Shown one piece after another: positions 24,761 to 33,341 of a DNA stretch of 64,000 bases. The notes below the pieces were generated by a model. The model did not search any database, was not told the origin of the DNA, and saw only the letters and a program-made list of their open reading frames with translations. Position 1 is the first letter of the stretch, and each line of letters begins with the position of its first letter. The position numbers and the translations under genes were made by a program. Source of the stretch: CAXMMR01 sp965198995 (GTDB taxonomy: Bacteria > Pseudomonadota > Alphaproteobacteria > Acetobacterales > Acetobacteraceae); the NCBI GenBank assembly GCA_965198995.1, contig CBDAQG010000001.1:434001-498000 (forward strand), written 5' to 3'.

Positions 24761-26173
24761 ATGACGCTGCAGATGACGCACTCGGACATTCCGGCGCGGC
24801 TGGATCGGCTGCACTGGAGCCGCTTCCACATGTTGGTGGTTGTGGCGCTGGGGATTACCTGGGTTCTCGACGGGCTGGAGGTCACCATCGTCGGCTCCAT
24901 CGGGCCGGCGCTGCAGGATCCGCGCACGCTGGCGTTGAGTGCGGCCCAGGTCGGCAGCTCGGCCTCGGCCTACGTGGCCGGTGCGGTGGTCGGCGCGTTG
25001 ATCTTTGGTTGGCTCACCGACCGGGTGGGACGCAAGGCGGTGTTCAGCATCACCCTGCTGGTCTACGTCATCGGCGTGCTGCTCTCGGCCTGCGCCTGGA
25101 GCTTCTGGAGCTTCGCGCTGTTCCGGCTGATCACCGGCGTGGGCATCGGCGGCGAGTACTCGGCGATCAACTCGGCGATCGACGAGCTCATTCCGGCGCG
25201 GCTGCGCGGCCGGGTGGACCTGGCGATCAACGGCACGTTCTGGGTGGGTGCCGCGATCGGCGCCGGCGCCTCCATCCCGCTGCTGAGCGGCCACGTCGTC
25301 GCACTCGGCATCGGCTGGCGGCTCGGCTTCCTGATCGGCGGCCTGCTCGGCCTGCTGGTGCTGCTGCTGCGCGGCTGGGTGCCCGAAAGCCCGCGCTGGC
25401 TGATCGCGCATGGCCGCGACGCCGAGGCGCGCGAGGTGATGGACCACATCGAGGGCCGCTGCAGCCGCCAGGGCGCGTTGCCGGCGCTCGACTGCGCTTT
25501 CGTCGCCGCGCGGCCGACGATGACGCTGATGGGGATCTGCGAGCTGATGCTCGGACGCTACCGCGCCCGCAGCCTGCTCGTGCTGACGCTGATGGCCGCC
25601 CAGGCGTTCCTCTTCAACGCCGTGTTCTTCACCTACGGCATGGTGATGCACGCCTTCTACCATGTGCCGCCGCAGCGCATGGGGCTGCATATCCTGCCGC
25701 TCGCCGCCGCCAGCTTCGCAGGCCCGGTGCTGCTCGGCCCGCTGTTCGACACCGTCGGCCGGCGTCGCATGATCACTGGCACCTACGCGCTCTCCGGGCT
25801 GCTGCTGGCCGCCACCGCGCTGCTGTTCGGCTACGGCCTGCTGAACGAGATGCGGCAGATGATCGCCTGGATGCTGATCTTCTTTGTCGCCAGCGCTGCC
25901 GCCAGCTCGGCCTACCTCACGGCGAGCGAAATCTTCCCGCTCGAGGCGAGGGGGCTCGCGATCGCGCTGTTCTATGCCGCCGGCACCGGGGTCGGCGGCA
26001 TCGTCGCCCCCTGGGTGTTGGGCTCGCTGATCGGCACGGGCAGCGCGTGGATGGTCAGCGGTGGTTACCTCGTCGCCGCGGTGCTGATGCTGACGGCGGC
26101 GGCGGCGGAGGCGGCGATCGGGGTGGATTGCGAGGGGCGGTCGCTGGAGAGCCTGGTTCTGCCGTCGGTTTAG
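24761..26173 (+). CDS. MFS sugar/metabolite transporter
   Basis: 470 residues from ATG 24761 (an ATG at 24773 is also possible; the longer frame from 24695 has no support). Twelve membrane segments. MFS motifs: GWLTDRVGRKAVFSI in loop 2-3, RLITGVGIGGEYSAINSAIDELIPARLRGR (sugar-porter-like), ESPRWL after segment 6, DTVGRRRMI in loop 8-9. Known: proton-coupled import of sugars or acids. Divergent from the polyol operon and probably co-regulated with it; it may give a second uptake route. Exact substrate unknown. Confidence 0.82.
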   Translation: MTLQMTHSDIPARLDRLHWSRFHMLVVVALGITWVLDGLEVTIVGSIGPALQDPRTLALSAAQVGSSASAYVAGAVVGALIFGWLTDRVGRKAVFSITLLVYVIGVLLSACAWSFWSFALFRLITGVGIGGEYSAINSAIDELIPARLRGRVDLAINGTFWVGAAIGAGASIPLLSGHVVALGIGWRLGFLIGGLLGLLVLLLRGWVPESPRWLIAHGRDAEAREVMDHIEGRCSRQGALPALDCAFVAARPTMTLMGICELMLGRYRARSLLVLTLMAAQAFLFNAVFFTYGMVMHAFYHVPPQRMGLHILPLAAASFAGPVLLGPLFDTVGRRRMITGTYALSGLLLAATALLFGYGLLNEMRQMIAWMLIFFVASAAASSAYLTASEIFPLEARGLAIALFYAAGTGVGGIVAPWVLGSLIGTGSAWMVSGGYLVAAVLMLTAAAAEAAIGVDCEGRSLESLVLPSV

Positions 26174-26182
26174 GCAAGCAAG

Positions 26183-26218
26183 GTCTTCTTTCTTGAAAGA
26201 AAGAAGCAAAGAACTTTG
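26183..26218. repeat. family-B arm, single copy (4)
   Basis: One arm only: GTCTTCTTTCTTGAAAG, then AAAGAAGCAAAGAACTTTG, ten bases after the MFS stop. The stem has C/G substitutions that keep pairing, which suggests selection on the hairpin. A partner arm is not visible. Confidence 0.65.
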
Positions 26219-26271
26219 ATCCGATCAGAGGTCTTGGTTTTCTTACTCGCCGTGGTGGCATGGTTGATAAA

Positions 26272-26329
26272 TGGATTTAAAAGGCTTCGCCTTTAAAGGG
26301 GTCCAGGGGCAAAGCCCCTGGCCTTCCTT
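26272..26329 (+). repeat. family-A repeat before the galactose-type importer
   Basis: ATGGATTTAAAAGGCTTCGCC with its AAAGGC/GCCTTT hairpin, then GGTCCAGGGGCAAAGCCCCTGG. It lies 77 bases upstream of the binding-protein gene. Confidence 0.7.
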
Positions 26330-26405
26330 CAGCCTGCTTACTAGTGTGCCGCCAACACGGCCGCCGTCATGGGACGGTCAATGGCTGGATCGAGGGAGTG
26401 TGACG

Positions 26406-27443
26406 ATGACCAAGCAACGGGCCGCCAGCTGGCCGGCTGCCGCCTTGCTGAGCCTTGCCGTGGCGGCGCCGGGGGCGCGGGCGCAGCAATCGGCGGGGCC
26501 GCAGACGGTGCAGTCGCAGTCGAGCGCGACCTGCACCGACCCGTCGCCGAGCCATGCCTCGCTCTCCGGCATGGTGGTCGGGTTTTCGCAGTCCGAGAAC
26601 GAGCAGAACCCGTTTCGCGCCGGCGAGACGGCGTCCGTCAAGGCGGCGGCCGCGGCGGCTGGCGTGACGCGGCTGCTCTACACCAACGCCGAGGACAGCC
26701 AGGCCAAGCAGGTGGCCGACATCGAGAGCATGATCAGCCAGGGCGCGCAGGCGCTGGTGGTCGCACCCCTGAATGCGACCGGGCTGCAGCCGGCGCTGGA
26801 GCAGGCGGCGGCGAAGAACATTCCGGTGGTGACGATCGACCGGCAGACGGCGGGCACGGCCTGCCATCCGGTGATCACCTTCCTGGGCTCGGACTTCCAT
26901 GCTCAGGGGCTGCGCGCGGCGGCGGCGATGGCGGCGGCAACCGGCGGCCACGCCAAGATCATCGAGATCCAGGGCGCCTACGGCAACAGCGTCGAGACCG
27001 CGCGGACGGACGGCTTTGCCGAGGGGCTGCGCGCGCATCCGGGGATGACGCTGCTGGCGGCGCAGACCGGCAACTGGTCGGCGACCGATGCGCAGAAGGT
27101 GACCGACCAGCTGCTGCTGGCGCACCCCAACGTCAACGCGCTGTACGCCCAGGCGGACGTGATGGCGCTGGGCGCGATGACGGCGATCACCCAGTCCGGC
27201 CGCAGCCCTGGCAAGGACGTGAAGATCGTCTCGATCGACGGCACCAAGGCGATGGTGCAGGCGGTCGCCGACGGCACGGCGCAGGCGGTGATCGAGACCA
27301 ATCCGCGGTTCGGCACGCTGTCGTTCAAGGCGCTGGCGGACTGGTTCGGCGGCAAGCCGGTGCCGCAGACGATGACGATGAAGGACGCGCTTTACGACAG
27401 CTCCAATGCGGCGGCGGCGGTGAGTAGCGGCGCGCCATACTAG
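26406..27443 (+). CDS. ribose/galactose-family ABC substrate-binding protein (YtfQ-like)
   Basis: 345 residues. A signal peptide (AAALLSLAVAAPGARA) is followed by a periplasmic-binding type-1 fold: GMVVGFSQSENEQNPFRAGETASVKAAA, AQALVVAPLNATGLQPAL, NIPVVTIDRQTAGTACHPVITFLGSDF, IEIQGAYGNSVETARTDGF, VKIVSIDGTKAM. The GFSQSENEQNPFR and DRQ segments resemble YtfQ-type galactose/galactofuranose receptors. Start ATG 26406 with GGGAG seven bases upstream. First gene of an importer operon that leads to the galactonate genes, so galactose, arabinose or a related aldose is the likely cargo. Confidence 0.88.
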   Translation: MTKQRAASWPAAALLSLAVAAPGARAQQSAGPQTVQSQSSATCTDPSPSHASLSGMVVGFSQSENEQNPFRAGETASVKAAAAAAGVTRLLYTNAEDSQAKQVADIESMISQGAQALVVAPLNATGLQPALEQAAAKNIPVVTIDRQTAGTACHPVITFLGSDFHAQGLRAAAAMAAATGGHAKIIEIQGAYGNSVETARTDGFAEGLRAHPGMTLLAAQTGNWSATDAQKVTDQLLLAHPNVNALYAQADVMALGAMTAITQSGRSPGKDVKIVSIDGTKAMVQAVADGTAQAVIETNPRFGTLSFKALADWFGGKPVPQTMTMKDALYDSSNAAAAVSSGAPY

Positions 27444-27453
27444 GAAAAGCAAG

Positions 27454-27564
27454 CGGTTCTTTTTTGAAAAAAAGAACCAAAAAACTTCTGCCTGATAAAA
27501 GGCTTTGGCCGAGGGGAGCGACTTACGGATGAAAGTTTTTTGCTTCTTTTTTTCAAAAAAGAAG
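27454..27564. repeat. family-B element 5, between binding protein and ATPase
   Basis: Left arm 27454-27488 starts 11 bases after the binding-protein stop. Right arm 27533-27564 ends 12 bases before the ATPase ATG and supplies the only purine stretch (AAAAAAGAAG) near that start. Spacer 44 bp. Confidence 0.85.
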
Positions 27565-27575
27565 CTCTTCCTTCC

Positions 27576-29177
27576 ATGACCCTCGAAGCCCGCGCGGTGA
27601 CCAAGAGCTTCGGCGCCGCGATGGCGCTGCGCGGCGTCAGCCTGGTGATCGCCGCGGGCGAGGTGCACGGGCTGATGGGTGAGAACGGGGCGGGCAAGTC
27701 CACCCTGATCAAGATCCTGACCGGGTTTCATCAGCCGAGCGGCGGCGAGCTGTTGCTGGACGGCCAGCCGGTGGCGTTCGACAGCCCGCGAGCCGCGCAG
27801 CGCCAGGGTGTCGCCGCCGTCTACCAGGAGATCAACCTGATCCCTGAGCGCAGCGTCGCCGCCAACGTGTTTCTCGGGCGCGAGCCGCGGCGGGGTTTGC
27901 TGATCGACCGGCGGCGGATGGAGGCGGACACGGCGGCGATCCTGCAGCGATTCGGGCTGCCGGTGTCGCCGCGGGCGCGGCTCGCCTCGCTCGGACTCGG
28001 TTTGCAGCAGATGGTCTCGATCGCGCGGACGGTGTCGCTTGGGGCGCGGGTGGTGATCCTCGACGAGCCGAGCTCGGCGCTGAGCGGGGCCGAGGTGGAG
28101 GTGCTGTTCGGCGTCGTCGAGGCGCTGCGTCGCGACGGCATCGGGGTGGTGTTCGTCAGCCATCGGCTGTCGGAGTGCTACCGGCTGTGCGACCGGCTGA
28201 CGGTGCTGCGCGACGGCCGGACGGTGGCGAGTGCCACGCCGGCCGAGCTGCCGCGCGAGGCGCTGATCGCGGCCATGCTCGGCCGCGAGGGTGGGCTGGG
28301 CAGCCCGCCGGCCGCCGCCGCGAGCGGGCCGGCGGGGGCGGCGCGGCTTTCGGTGCGCGGGCTGCAGTGGCGCCACCGGGTGCGCGACGTGTCGCTGGAG
28401 GTGGCGTCGGGCGAGATCGTCGGGCTGGCGGGGCTGCTCGGCGCCGGGCGGACGGAGACGCTCAAGGCGCTGTTCGGCGCCGAGCGGCCGGACGGCGGCA
28501 CGGTGAGGTTGGACGGGCGGGCGCTGAGCCAGCCGAGCCCGTCGCGGTCGCTGGCGCGCGGGCTTGGCTTTCTGTCCGAGGACCGGCGGGCGGAGGGCAT
28601 CTTTCCGGGATTGTCGGTGCGCGAGAACCTGACCGCGGCGGTGCTGCCGCGGCTGGCGCGGTTCGGCATTGTCTCGCGCCGGCGGCAGGACGCGCTGGTC
28701 GGCCGCTTCGTCGCCTCGCTGGGCATCAAGACGGCGGGGCCCGGCCAGGCGATCGGCGGGCTGTCCGGCGGCAACCAGCAGAAGGTGCTGCTGGCGCGCT
28801 GCCTGTCGCTCGAGCCGCGCGTGGTGATGCTGGACGACCCGACGCGCGGCATCGACGTCGGCGCCAAGGCCGAGGTGCACCGGGCGATCCGCAGCCTGGC
28901 CGAGCAGGGGCTCGGCGTGCTGGTCACCTCCTCCGAGGTCGAGGAGCTGCTGGCGCTGGCCGGGCGGCTGGTCGTGCTGTCCGAAGGGGCGGTCGCCGGC
29001 GGGATGTCGACGGCAGGCGCCGAGCCGGAGGCGATGCTGGCGCTGCTTGCCGCCGCGACGCCGGAGCTGCTTGGCGCTGCGACGCCGGGGCTGCTTGGCG
29101 CCGCGACGCCGGGGCTGCTTGGCGCCGCGAGGCCGGGGCTGCTTGGCGCCGCGACGCCGGCGACGGACAACGCATGA
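27576..29177 (+). CDS. ribose/galactose-family ABC ATPase (RbsA/MglA type) with repeat tail
   Basis: 533 residues, two fused ATPase domains. Domain 1: Walker A GENGAGKSTLIKILTG, Walker B VVILDEPSSAL. Domain 2: LLGAGRTETLKALFG, signature LSGGNQQKVLLARCL, DDPTRGIDVGAK, as in RbsA. Start ATG 27576; the frame open from 27540 is only repeat translation. No normal ribosome binding site is seen, only AAGAAG about 11 bases up. Odd: the C-terminus adds four copies of an eight-residue repeat (ATPGLLGA) from a 24-bp DNA tandem at about 29056-29158. The stop overlaps the permease ATG. Confidence 0.92.
   Translation: MTLEARAVTKSFGAAMALRGVSLVIAAGEVHGLMGENGAGKSTLIKILTGFHQPSGGELLLDGQPVAFDSPRAAQRQGVAAVYQEINLIPERSVAANVFLGREPRRGLLIDRRRMEADTAAILQRFGLPVSPRARLASLGLGLQQMVSIARTVSLGARVVILDEPSSALSGAEVEVLFGVVEALRRDGIGVVFVSHRLSECYRLCDRLTVLRDGRTVASATPAELPREALIAAMLGREGGLGSPPAAAASGPAGAARLSVRGLQWRHRVRDVSLEVASGEIVGLAGLLGAGRTETLKALFGAERPDGGTVRLDGRALSQPSPSRSLARGLGFLSEDRRAEGIFPGLSVRENLTAAVLPRLARFGIVSRRRQDALVGRFVASLGIKTAGPGQAIGGLSGGNQQKVLLARCLSLEPRVVMLDDPTRGIDVGAKAEVHRAIRSLAEQGLGVLVTSSEVEELLALAGRLVVLSEGAVAGGMSTAGAEPEAMLALLAAATPELLGAATPGLLGAATPGLLGAARPGLLGAATPATDNA
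29056..29158 (+). repeat. 24-bp in-frame tandem repeat (about 4 copies)
   Basis: Unit GCGACGCCGGGGCTGCTTGG followed by CGCC. The first copy has GAG for GGG and the last has GAGG for GACG; the other two are nearly identical. It encodes ATPGLLGA repeats at the end of the ABC ATPase. Confidence 0.85.
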
Positions 29178-30136
29178 GCCCGTCGGTCGACATCGCGCCC
29201 CGGCCCGGCGCGCGGGCGGTTGGCGGCTGGCTCAAGGCGCGCAGCGTCTACGTCGCCTTTGCGCTGCTGGTCGGGTTTGACCTGGTGGCGACGCCGGGCT
29301 TTCAGAACCCGTTCGCCGTGCGCAGCCTGCTGTTCACCGCCGCGCCGCTGATCCTGATCGCGCTCGGCCAGTCGCTGGCGATCGGCACCCGGGGGATCGA
29401 CCTCTCGGTCGGCTCGGTGATGGGGCTCGCTTCGGCGACGATCGGGCTGTCGCTCGGCGCCGGCGCGGCGGTCGCGCTGCCGCTCGGGGTGCTGACCGGG
29501 CTTGCCGCCGGGGCGCTGAACGGGGTGCTGGTGGCGGTGCTCGGCATCGACCCGCTGATTTCGGGGCTGGCGCTGCTGGTCGCGGCGCGGGGTCTGGCGC
29601 AGGCGATGCTGGGCGGGGCGCGGGTCAACCTGCCGCCGGGGGTGGCCTATGCGACGCTGGGCCGGGCGGTGTTCGCCGGGCTGCCGCTGGTGGCGATCGG
29701 GGCGCTGGCGATCGCCGCCGCGGTGGGCTTTGCGGTGGCGCGCAGCGTCTGGGGGCGGCGGGTGGTGTTCGTCGGCGCGAGCCGCACCGCCTCGTTCCTC
29801 GCCGGGGTGCCGGTGCGGCGCACCCTGCTGCTGGTGTACAGCGCGAGCGGGCTGCTGGCCGGGCTTGCGGGGGCGATGGCGACCACCCGGCTGGGGGCTG
29901 CGGACCCGAACTACATCGGCGCCGGCGCCGAGCTCGACGCCATCGCCGCGGCGGTGATCGGCGGCACGCCGCTTTCCGGCGGCCGCATCTCCATCCTCGG
30001 CAGCGTGTTCGGCGTGCTGCTGCTGACCGTGCTCGACGCGAGCTTCATCATGAACGACGTCAACGGCAACTACGCGCAGATGCTGAAAGCCGGGTTCATC
30101 ATCGCCGCACTCTATCTGCAGCGTTCAGGTGGCTGA
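29174..30136 (+). CDS. ribose/galactose-family ABC permease 1
   Basis: 320 residues, 8-10 membrane segments. BPD_transp_2 motifs: LILIALGQSLAIGTRGIDLSVGSVMGLAS and, late, LDAIAAAVIGGTPLSGGRISILGSVFGVLLLTVL. Known: membrane channel of ribose-type (CUT2) importers. ATG 29174 overlaps the ATPase stop (ATGA), and the gene overlaps the second permease by eight bases, so the operon is tightly coupled. Confidence 0.92.
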   Translation: MSPSVDIAPRPGARAVGGWLKARSVYVAFALLVGFDLVATPGFQNPFAVRSLLFTAAPLILIALGQSLAIGTRGIDLSVGSVMGLASATIGLSLGAGAAVALPLGVLTGLAAGALNGVLVAVLGIDPLISGLALLVAARGLAQAMLGGARVNLPPGVAYATLGRAVFAGLPLVAIGALAIAAAVGFAVARSVWGRRVVFVGASRTASFLAGVPVRRTLLLVYSASGLLAGLAGAMATTRLGAADPNYIGAGAELDAIAAAVIGGTPLSGGRISILGSVFGVLLLTVLDASFIMNDVNGNYAQMLKAGFIIAALYLQRSGG

Positions 30137-31109
30137 GCGGGTGTCGGAGCGCGGCGGAGAACGACGCGCCCGGCTGCTGGGGCTGCTGCAGGCGCGCGGG
30201 GCGGCGGTGTTGCTGGCACTGGCCGTGCTTGCCGCCGGGCTCGCGTTCCCGAACTTCCTGCGGCCCGGCAACCTCGACGACATCGTCACTGCGGCGAGCT
30301 TTGTCGGCCTGGTGACGATCGGGCAGAGCCTGGTGATCATCCTTGGCGGCTTTGACCTTTCGGTGGGCTCGATGGTCGGGCTCGCGACCGTGCTCGCGGC
30401 CTATGCGGCCCCTTACGGCGCGCTGCCGGAGCTGCTGCTGCCGACCTGCTGCGGCGTCGCCGTCGGGCTGGTGAACGGCAGCCTGATCGCCTTTGGCCGA
30501 ATGGCGCCGTTCGTCGTCACCCTGGCGGCGCTGCTGGCGCTCCGGGCGCTGTCGATCGTGCTGGCCGGCGAGAGCATGGTGATCGCCGATCCCGGGCTGT
30601 TCGGCCGGCTGGTGAACGGGCGCATGCTCGGGCTCGACAACCTGATCTGGATCCTGCTGCTCGGTGTCGGCGCCGCCGCGGTGCTGCTGAACCGCACCCG
30701 CTACGGCGCCGCGGTGTTCGCCGTCGGCGGCAACGAGGAGGCGGCGCGGATGCTCGCCATCCCCGTCGAGCGGATCAAGCTCGCGACCTACGCGCTGAGC
30801 GGCGGCATTGCGGGGTTCGCCGGGGCGCTGCTGGCGGCGCATCTGAGCTCCGGCCTGTCCGGTGCGGGCACCGGCTACGAGCTGCAGTCGATCGCCGCCG
30901 CCGTGGTTGGCGGGGTGCTGCTCACCGGCGGCGTCGGCACGCTCAGCGGGGCGCTGTGCGGGGCGCTGCTGCTTGGACTGATCGACAACGTGATCAACCA
31001 GGTCGGCACCCTGAACGCCTCGTATCAGGGGCTGGCGAGCGGCGCCTTTCTGCTGTTCGCGGTGATCGTCCAGTCCGGCCTGACCCGCCGCCGGCAGGCG
31101 CGGGCGTAG
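30129..31109 (+). CDS. ribose/galactose-family ABC permease 2
   Basis: 326 residues, GTG start at 30129. Same family: VGLVTIGQSLVIILGGFDLSVGSMVGLATVL, ELQSIAAAVVGGVLLTGGVGTLSGALCGALLLGLIDNVINQVG. Two different permeases in one CUT2 operon is the YtfT-YjfF arrangement of the galactofuranose importer, which supports a galactose-type cargo. Confidence 0.92.
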   Translation: MAERVSERGGERRARLLGLLQARGAAVLLALAVLAAGLAFPNFLRPGNLDDIVTAASFVGLVTIGQSLVIILGGFDLSVGSMVGLATVLAAYAAPYGALPELLLPTCCGVAVGLVNGSLIAFGRMAPFVVTLAALLALRALSIVLAGESMVIADPGLFGRLVNGRMLGLDNLIWILLLGVGAAAVLLNRTRYGAAVFAVGGNEEAARMLAIPVERIKLATYALSGGIAGFAGALLAAHLSSGLSGAGTGYELQSIAAAVVGGVLLTGGVGTLSGALCGALLLGLIDNVINQVGTLNASYQGLASGAFLLFAVIVQSGLTRRRQARA

Positions 31110-31113
31110 CCGT

Positions 31114-31986
31114 TCAGCCGGCGAATTCGTGCAGGTCTGGGCCCTCGATGCCGGTTTCGATCGCCAGCAGCGCGCCGTCCGCCTCGCCGGGCGCGGCGAG
31201 GTCGATGCGGGCGGTGGTGACGAACAGGGTCGTGCCGGCGAAGACGCAGCTCGTCGGCTGACGGGCCGGCAGCTCGATCACCCGGTCCAGACGCCCGTCC
31301 GGCGCGGTGCGGACCAGGCAGCCGGCACCCCAGCGCGCCGTCCACAGGAAGCCGTCGCGATCGATCGCCGAGCCGTCCGGCGCGCCGGGGCCACCGTGGA
31401 CGAACGGCGCCGGCGCGCCGAGCCGACCGGAGGCGGCGTCGAACGGAAAGGCGTCGATGCGCCGCGCCACCGTGTCGGCGAAGTAGAGGGTGCCGCCGTC
31501 CGGGCTCCAGCACAGCGTGTTGGGGATGCCGATCCCCGCGCCGTGGCGGCTCACCGCGCCGTCGGCGTCGATGCGGAACAGGCCGCCCGTCGCGGCGGTG
31601 ACCGGCCCGTGCTGACCCTGCGGCGTGATGTTGTTCTGCATGGTGCCGAGCCACAGCCGCCCGGCGGCGTCGCAACGCGCCTCGTTGGCGCGGTTCGTCG
31701 GGTCCGGGTCCGGATGGGCGAACGGCACCGTCACCGCCGCGTCGCCCTCGTCGAACAGCGCGACATGCGAGGCGAGCGTGACGACGAGGCCGCCGGAGCG
31801 GCGGGGGATCGCGGCGCTGACCGGCTCGCCGAGCACCCAGCGCCGCGGCGCCAGGCCAGAGCCCGGGCGCCAGCAGAGCACCGCGCCCGCCACGATGTCG
31901 ACGAGGTAGAGCGCGCCGCGCGCCGCCGACCAGAACGGGCCTTCGCCCAGGCCCAGTTGCAGGGGTAATGCTATTCGCACAGTCAT
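31114..31986 (-). CDS. SMP-30/gluconolactonase-type sugar lactonase
   Basis: 290 residues, a six-bladed propeller family. Metal- and substrate-site motifs: early LGEGPFWSAARGALYLVDI (Glu ligand), GTMQNNITPQG, GIPNTLCWSPDGGTLYFADT (Asn ligand), APDGSAIDRDGFLWTARWGAG (Asp ligand), CVFAGTTLFVTTA. Known: hydrolyses sugar-1,5 or 1,4-lactones to aldonates. Here it would open galactono- or arabinonolactone. Start ATG 31986 with AGGAAGG about seven bases upstream; the in-frame extension is a family-A repeat. It lies on the opposite strand, converging on permease 2 with a four-base gap. Confidence 0.9.
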   Translation of the reverse strand: MTVRIALPLQLGLGEGPFWSAARGALYLVDIVAGAVLCWRPGSGLAPRRWVLGEPVSAAIPRRSGGLVVTLASHVALFDEGDAAVTVPFAHPDPDPTNRANEARCDAAGRLWLGTMQNNITPQGQHGPVTAATGGLFRIDADGAVSRHGAGIGIPNTLCWSPDGGTLYFADTVARRIDAFPFDAASGRLGAPAPFVHGGPGAPDGSAIDRDGFLWTARWGAGCLVRTAPDGRLDRVIELPARQPTSCVFAGTTLFVTTARIDLAAPGEADGALLAIETGIEGPDLHEFAG

Positions 31987-32007
31987 CGTTTTGCCTTCCT
32001 GGAACCA

Positions 32008-32061
32008 AGGCCAGGGGCGTTGCCCCTGGACCCCATTAAAGGCGGAGCCTTTAAAATCCAT
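32008..32061 (-). repeat. family-A repeat upstream of the lactonase
   Basis: Reverse copy: TGGATTTTAAAGGCTCCGCC, GGTCCAGGGGCAACGCCCCTGG. It is open in the lactonase frame and 22 bases from its start. Confidence 0.7.
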
Positions 32062-32111
32062 TTGTTAGTCTTGCCACACGGTAAGGTCTGTGGCGTTGAG
32101 CATCTTAACGG

Positions 32112-32170
32112 ATGCGGGTCTGGGGGCGCCGCCCCCAGCGAGGTCCAGGAGCAGAGCTCCTGGCCTTCCC
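32112..32170 (+). repeat. family-A repeat, GGTCTGGGGGCG subtype
   Basis: Hairpins CTGGGGGCGCCGCCCCCAG (32120-32138) and CCAGGAGCAGAGCTCCTGG (32145-32163). Nearly the same sequence recurs at 35927-35989, so this is a recognisable subtype. Confidence 0.7.
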
Positions 32171-32192
32171 GCTATACTGAAAGTGACGTTCC

Positions 32193-33341
32193 ATGAAGGT
32201 GACCAAGCTCACCACCTACGCGGTGCCGCCGCGGTGGCTGTTTCTCAAGGTCGAGACCGACGAGGGCATCACCGGCTGGGGCGAGCCGATCGTCGAGGGG
32301 CGGGCGGCGACGGTGGCGGCCGCGGTCGACGAGTTGGCGGATTACCTGATCGGGCGTGATCCGTTCCTGATCGAGGACCACTGGAACGTGCTGTATCGCG
32401 GCGGCTTCTATCGCGGCGGGGCGGTGCATATGAGCGCCATTGCCGGGATCGATCAGGCGCTGTGGGACATCAAGGGGCGGGCGCTCAACGTGCCGGTGCA
32501 CCAGTTGCTCGGCGGGCAGTGCCGGGAGCGGATCCGGGTGTATTCCTGGATCGGTGGGGACCGGCCGGATGATACGGCGCGGCAGGCGCGCGCGGCGCAG
32601 GAGCGTGGTTTTACGGCGATCAAGATGAACGCGACCGAGGAGATGCAGTACGTCGACAGCTTTGCCAAGATCGATGCGGTGCTGGCGCGGGTGGGCGCCA
32701 TCCGGGAGGCGTGCGGGGCGGATTTCGGCATTGCGGTGGATTTCCATGGGCGGGTGCACAAGCCGATGGCCAAGGTGCTGGCGCATGCGCTTGACCCGTT
32801 CCGGCTGATGTTCATCGAGGAGCCGGTGCTGAGCGAGCACGCCGAGACGCTGCGCGAGATCGCCAACCATTGCAGCACCCCGATCGCGCTGGGGGAGCGG
32901 CTGTTTTCGCGCTGGGACTTCAAGCACATCCTGGCCGGCGGCTATGTGGACATCATCCAGCCGGACCCGTCGCATGCCGGCGGGATCACCGAGACGCGCA
33001 AGATCGCGGCGATGGCGGAGGCCTATGATGTCGGGCTCGCTCTGCACTGCCCGCTGGGGCCGATCGCGCTGGCGGCGAACCTGCAGCTCGACGCCGTCTG
33101 CTACAATGCGTGGATCCAGGAGCAGAGCCTGGGCATCCACTACAACCAGACCAACGACCTGCTCGACTACCTGGTCGACCCGGCGGTGTTTCAGTACGAG
33201 GACGGGCACGTGCGGATGCCGCAGGGGCCTGGGCTCGGCATCGAGGTGGATGAGGCCAAGGTGATCGAGCAGGCGGCGATCGGGCATCGCTGGCGCAACC
33301 CGATCTGGCGCCATGCCGATGGCAGTTTTGCCGAGTGGTAG
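32193..33341 (+). CDS. dgoD: D-galactonate dehydratase
   Basis: 382 residues, enolase superfamily (mandelate racemase subgroup). Visible: MKVTKLTTYAVPPRWLFLKVETDEGITGWGEP, AGIDQALWDIKGRALNVPVHQLLGG, metal ligands in DFHGR, FIEEPVL and GERLFSRWDFK, and general-acid His in HCPLGPIALAANLQLDAV. Known: removes water from D-galactonate to give 2-keto-3-deoxygalactonate. Length and motifs are normal. First gene of the plus-strand dgo run; the kinase start overlaps its end. Confidence 0.95.
   Translation: MKVTKLTTYAVPPRWLFLKVETDEGITGWGEPIVEGRAATVAAAVDELADYLIGRDPFLIEDHWNVLYRGGFYRGGAVHMSAIAGIDQALWDIKGRALNVPVHQLLGGQCRERIRVYSWIGGDRPDDTARQARAAQERGFTAIKMNATEEMQYVDSFAKIDAVLARVGAIREACGADFGIAVDFHGRVHKPMAKVLAHALDPFRLMFIEEPVLSEHAETLREIANHCSTPIALGERLFSRWDFKHILAGGYVDIIQPDPSHAGGITETRKIAAMAEAYDVGLALHCPLGPIALAANLQLDAVCYNAWIQEQSLGIHYNQTNDLLDYLVDPAVFQYEDGHVRMPQGPGLGIEVDEAKVIEQAAIGHRWRNPIWRHADGSFAEW

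Noticed and set aside
26367..28880. An 837-codon open frame on the minus strand across the importer genes
   Set aside because: It is antisense to well-supported binding-protein and ATPase genes; very high Arg/Gln/His content is the normal shadow of GC-rich coding DNA.
29056..29158. Regular repeats that might be CRISPR
   Set aside because: Units are contiguous without spacers and encode a protein tail in frame.
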